The notes under the pieces are model-generated. The model was given only the letters and a program-made list of their open reading frames with translations. It was not told the origin of the DNA and searched no databases. This document shows positions 62,683-64,000 of a stretch of 64,000 nt of DNA, one piece after another. Source of the DNA: CBDFGS01 sp965247255 (GTDB lineage: Bacteria; Chloroflexota; Dehalococcoidia; Lucifugimonadales; CAUZJF01); assembly GCA_965247255.1 (NCBI GenBank), contig CBDFGS010000010.1, positions 310,001 to 374,000 of the forward strand, given 5' to 3'. Made by a program: the position numbers and the translations under genes. Each line of letters opens with the position of its first letter. Within the stretch, counting starts at the first letter, position 1.

Positions 62683-64000
62683 TTGGTAGCGCCGAAGGTC
62701 CTGTCCAGAAAATCGACGGACGTGGACAGCGATTACAAGTACGGCTTCGTCACTGAAGTCGAGTCCGACATAGCCCCCAAGGGCCTAAGCGAGGACATCG
62801 TCCGGCTAATCTGGGAAAAGAAGGGTGAGCCGGACTTCATGCTCGACTGGCGACTCAGGGCCTACCGGCACTGGACCAAACAGACGGACAAAGAGCCGGA
62901 GTGGGCGAAGGTGGAGTTCCCGTCGATCGACTACCAGGACATCCACTATTACGCAGCTCCTAAATCGAGCACAGAAAGGCCAGAAAGCCTCGACGACGTT
63001 GACCCGGAGATGATCGAGGCGTTCAACAAGCTGGGGATCCCCATCGAGGAGCAGAAGAAGATGACGGGCGTGGCGGTGGACGCCATATTCGACAGCGTCT
63101 CCGTCGCCACAACGTACCAGAAGACGCTGGAGAAGTCCGGCGTAATCTTCTGCTCAGTTAGCGAAGCGGTGCAAAAGCATCCGGAGCTGATCGAAAAGTA
63201 CCTCGGGTCGGTCGTGCCCTACAGCGACAACTTCTACGCGACCCTAAACTCAGCGGTATTCAGCGACGGCTCCTTCGTATACGTGCCGAAGGGCGTACGC
63301 TGTCCCATGGAGCTGATGACCTACTTCCGCATCAACGCCGAGGAGTCGGGCCAGTTCGAGAGGACGCTGATCATCGCCGACGAAGGCTCCTACGTCAGCT
63401 ACCTGGAAGGGTGTACGGCCCCGATGAGGAAGACCCACCAGCTGCACGCCGCGGTGGTGGAGCTGGTAGCTATGGACGACGCCGAGATCAAGTACTCGAC
63501 GCTGCAGAACTGGTACCCCGGCGACAAAGAGGGCAACGGCGGCGTCTACAACTTCGTCACCAAGCGTGGCAAGGCCGCCGGTAGAAACTCCAAGATCTCG
63601 TGGACCCAGGTGGAAACCGGCTCAGCCATTACCTGGAAGTACCCCAGCGTCATCCTGGAAGGAGACAACTCGACCGGCGAGTTCTACTCCGTCGCCCTGG
63701 TGAATAACTACCAGCAGGCCGACACCGGAACGAAGATGACTCACATCGGTAAGAACACCAAGAGCACCATCGTAGCCAAGGGAATCTCGGCCGGAAAGGG
63801 CAGCAGTACCTATCGAGGGCTCGTCCAGATCATGCCCACGGCCGACAACGCGACCAACTTCACCCAGTGCGACTCATTGCTCATAGGCGACAAGTGTGCC
63901 GCTCACACGGTGCCATATATCGACGTGCGCAACTCCACAGCGCGGATGGAGCACGAGGCTTCTACGTCCAGGGTGGGCGACGACCAGCTCTTCTATAGCA
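62683..64000 (+). CDS. sufB: Fe-S cluster assembly protein SufB (partial)
   Basis: The first 439 codons, cut by the window edge. This is the scaffold subunit of the SufBCD complex that builds Fe-S clusters. It has the SufB blocks YKYGFVTEVESDIAPKGLSED, GVAVDAIFDSVSVATTYQKTL, VFSDGSFVYVPKGVRCPMELMTYFRIN, and ARMEHEASTSRVGDDQLFY near the end, which carries SufB's conserved metal/sulfur-handling region. TTG 62683 with GGAGG at 62670-62674 (8-nt spacing) is a better start than the ATG at 62668, which lacks a ribosome site. No sufC precedes it. sufD, sufS and others probably follow beyond the window. Confidence 0.93.
   Translation, partial: MVAPKVLSRKSTDVDSDYKYGFVTEVESDIAPKGLSEDIVRLIWEKKGEPDFMLDWRLRAYRHWTKQTDKEPEWAKVEFPSIDYQDIHYYAAPKSSTERPESLDDVDPEMIEAFNKLGIPIEEQKKMTGVAVDAIFDSVSVATTYQKTLEKSGVIFCSVSEAVQKHPELIEKYLGSVVPYSDNFYATLNSAVFSDGSFVYVPKGVRCPMELMTYFRINAEESGQFERTLIIADEGSYVSYLEGCTAPMRKTHQLHAAVVELVAMDDAEIKYSTLQNWYPGDKEGNGGVYNFVTKRGKAAGRNSKISWTQVETGSAITWKYPSVILEGDNSTGEFYSVALVNNYQQADTGTKMTHIGKNTKSTIVAKGISAGKGSSTYRGLVQIMPTADNATNFTQCDSLLIGDKCAAHTVPYIDVRNSTARMEHEASTSRVGDDQLFYS

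Noticed and set aside
1..64000. CRISPR arrays or rRNA genes
   Set aside because: No regularly spaced identical repeats and no 16S, 23S or 5S sequence were seen on either strand.

Overview
The window is about 60% GC bacterial chromosome. It looks like a genome assembled from environmental DNA and most resembles the Chloroflexota, in particular the SAR202/Dehalococcoidia type. That placement is an inference from gene content: a tandem CaiB/BaiF CoA-transferase, a split Ku/LigD end-joining set, DUF6379 and GHL10 sugar genes, and very large secreted proteins. No rRNA is present to confirm it.

Layout. 1-9.8 kb is housekeeping: a leftward hisS-prfA-prmC operon, rpsT (TTG start), lexA with a candidate operator, a membrane protein, and a divergent CoA-transferase/MaoC pair. 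9.8-31.5 kb is a cell-surface region. It holds a giant repeat protein behind a roughly 450-nt structured leader, an Ala-rich membrane-anchored protein, an FHA/zinc-ribbon protein, two pseudopilins, and a PilX-like protein with DUF11, beta-solenoid and Ig-like parts. Two related but different IS1380-family elements (15415-17131 and 27427-29142) interrupt the two large surface genes. Both are flanked by the same 5-bp duplication CTTAG, and removing either one in silico restores a continuous reading frame. The giant gene also carries a frameshift near 10640.

31.5-42.8 kb holds dnaE, groES-groEL behind a CIRCE-type operator, an NHEJ set (ligase, Ku, LigD-type polymerase), a hydrolase and an aldo/keto reductase. 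42.9-49.9 kb holds a nucleotide-sugar/glycosyltransferase operon containing two paralogous P-loop proteins without the Walker A lysine, an MFS exporter, a pterin dehydratase, a DUF309 protein and an ATCase-like protein with altered active-site motifs.

49.9-55 kb is an accessory island at tRNA-Ala(CGC). It contains an internally deleted P4-type integrase, a transposase scrap, a DUF2283 gene behind a start-less partner, a small membrane protein, a tRNA-Met 3' half, a DNA-methyltransferase stub and an att-like copy of the tRNA end. Just beyond it is a 677-residue fusion of a PLD-type nuclease with a P-loop ATPase. This is the best candidate for an undescribed, perhaps defensive, system. 55-64 kb returns to core and sugar metabolism (GT4, DUF72, nucleoside hydrolase, epimerase, DUF6379, class II aldolase, GHL10). 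It includes a DUF559 gene broken by one stop codon and ends inside sufB, which sits behind an Rrf2-type palindrome.
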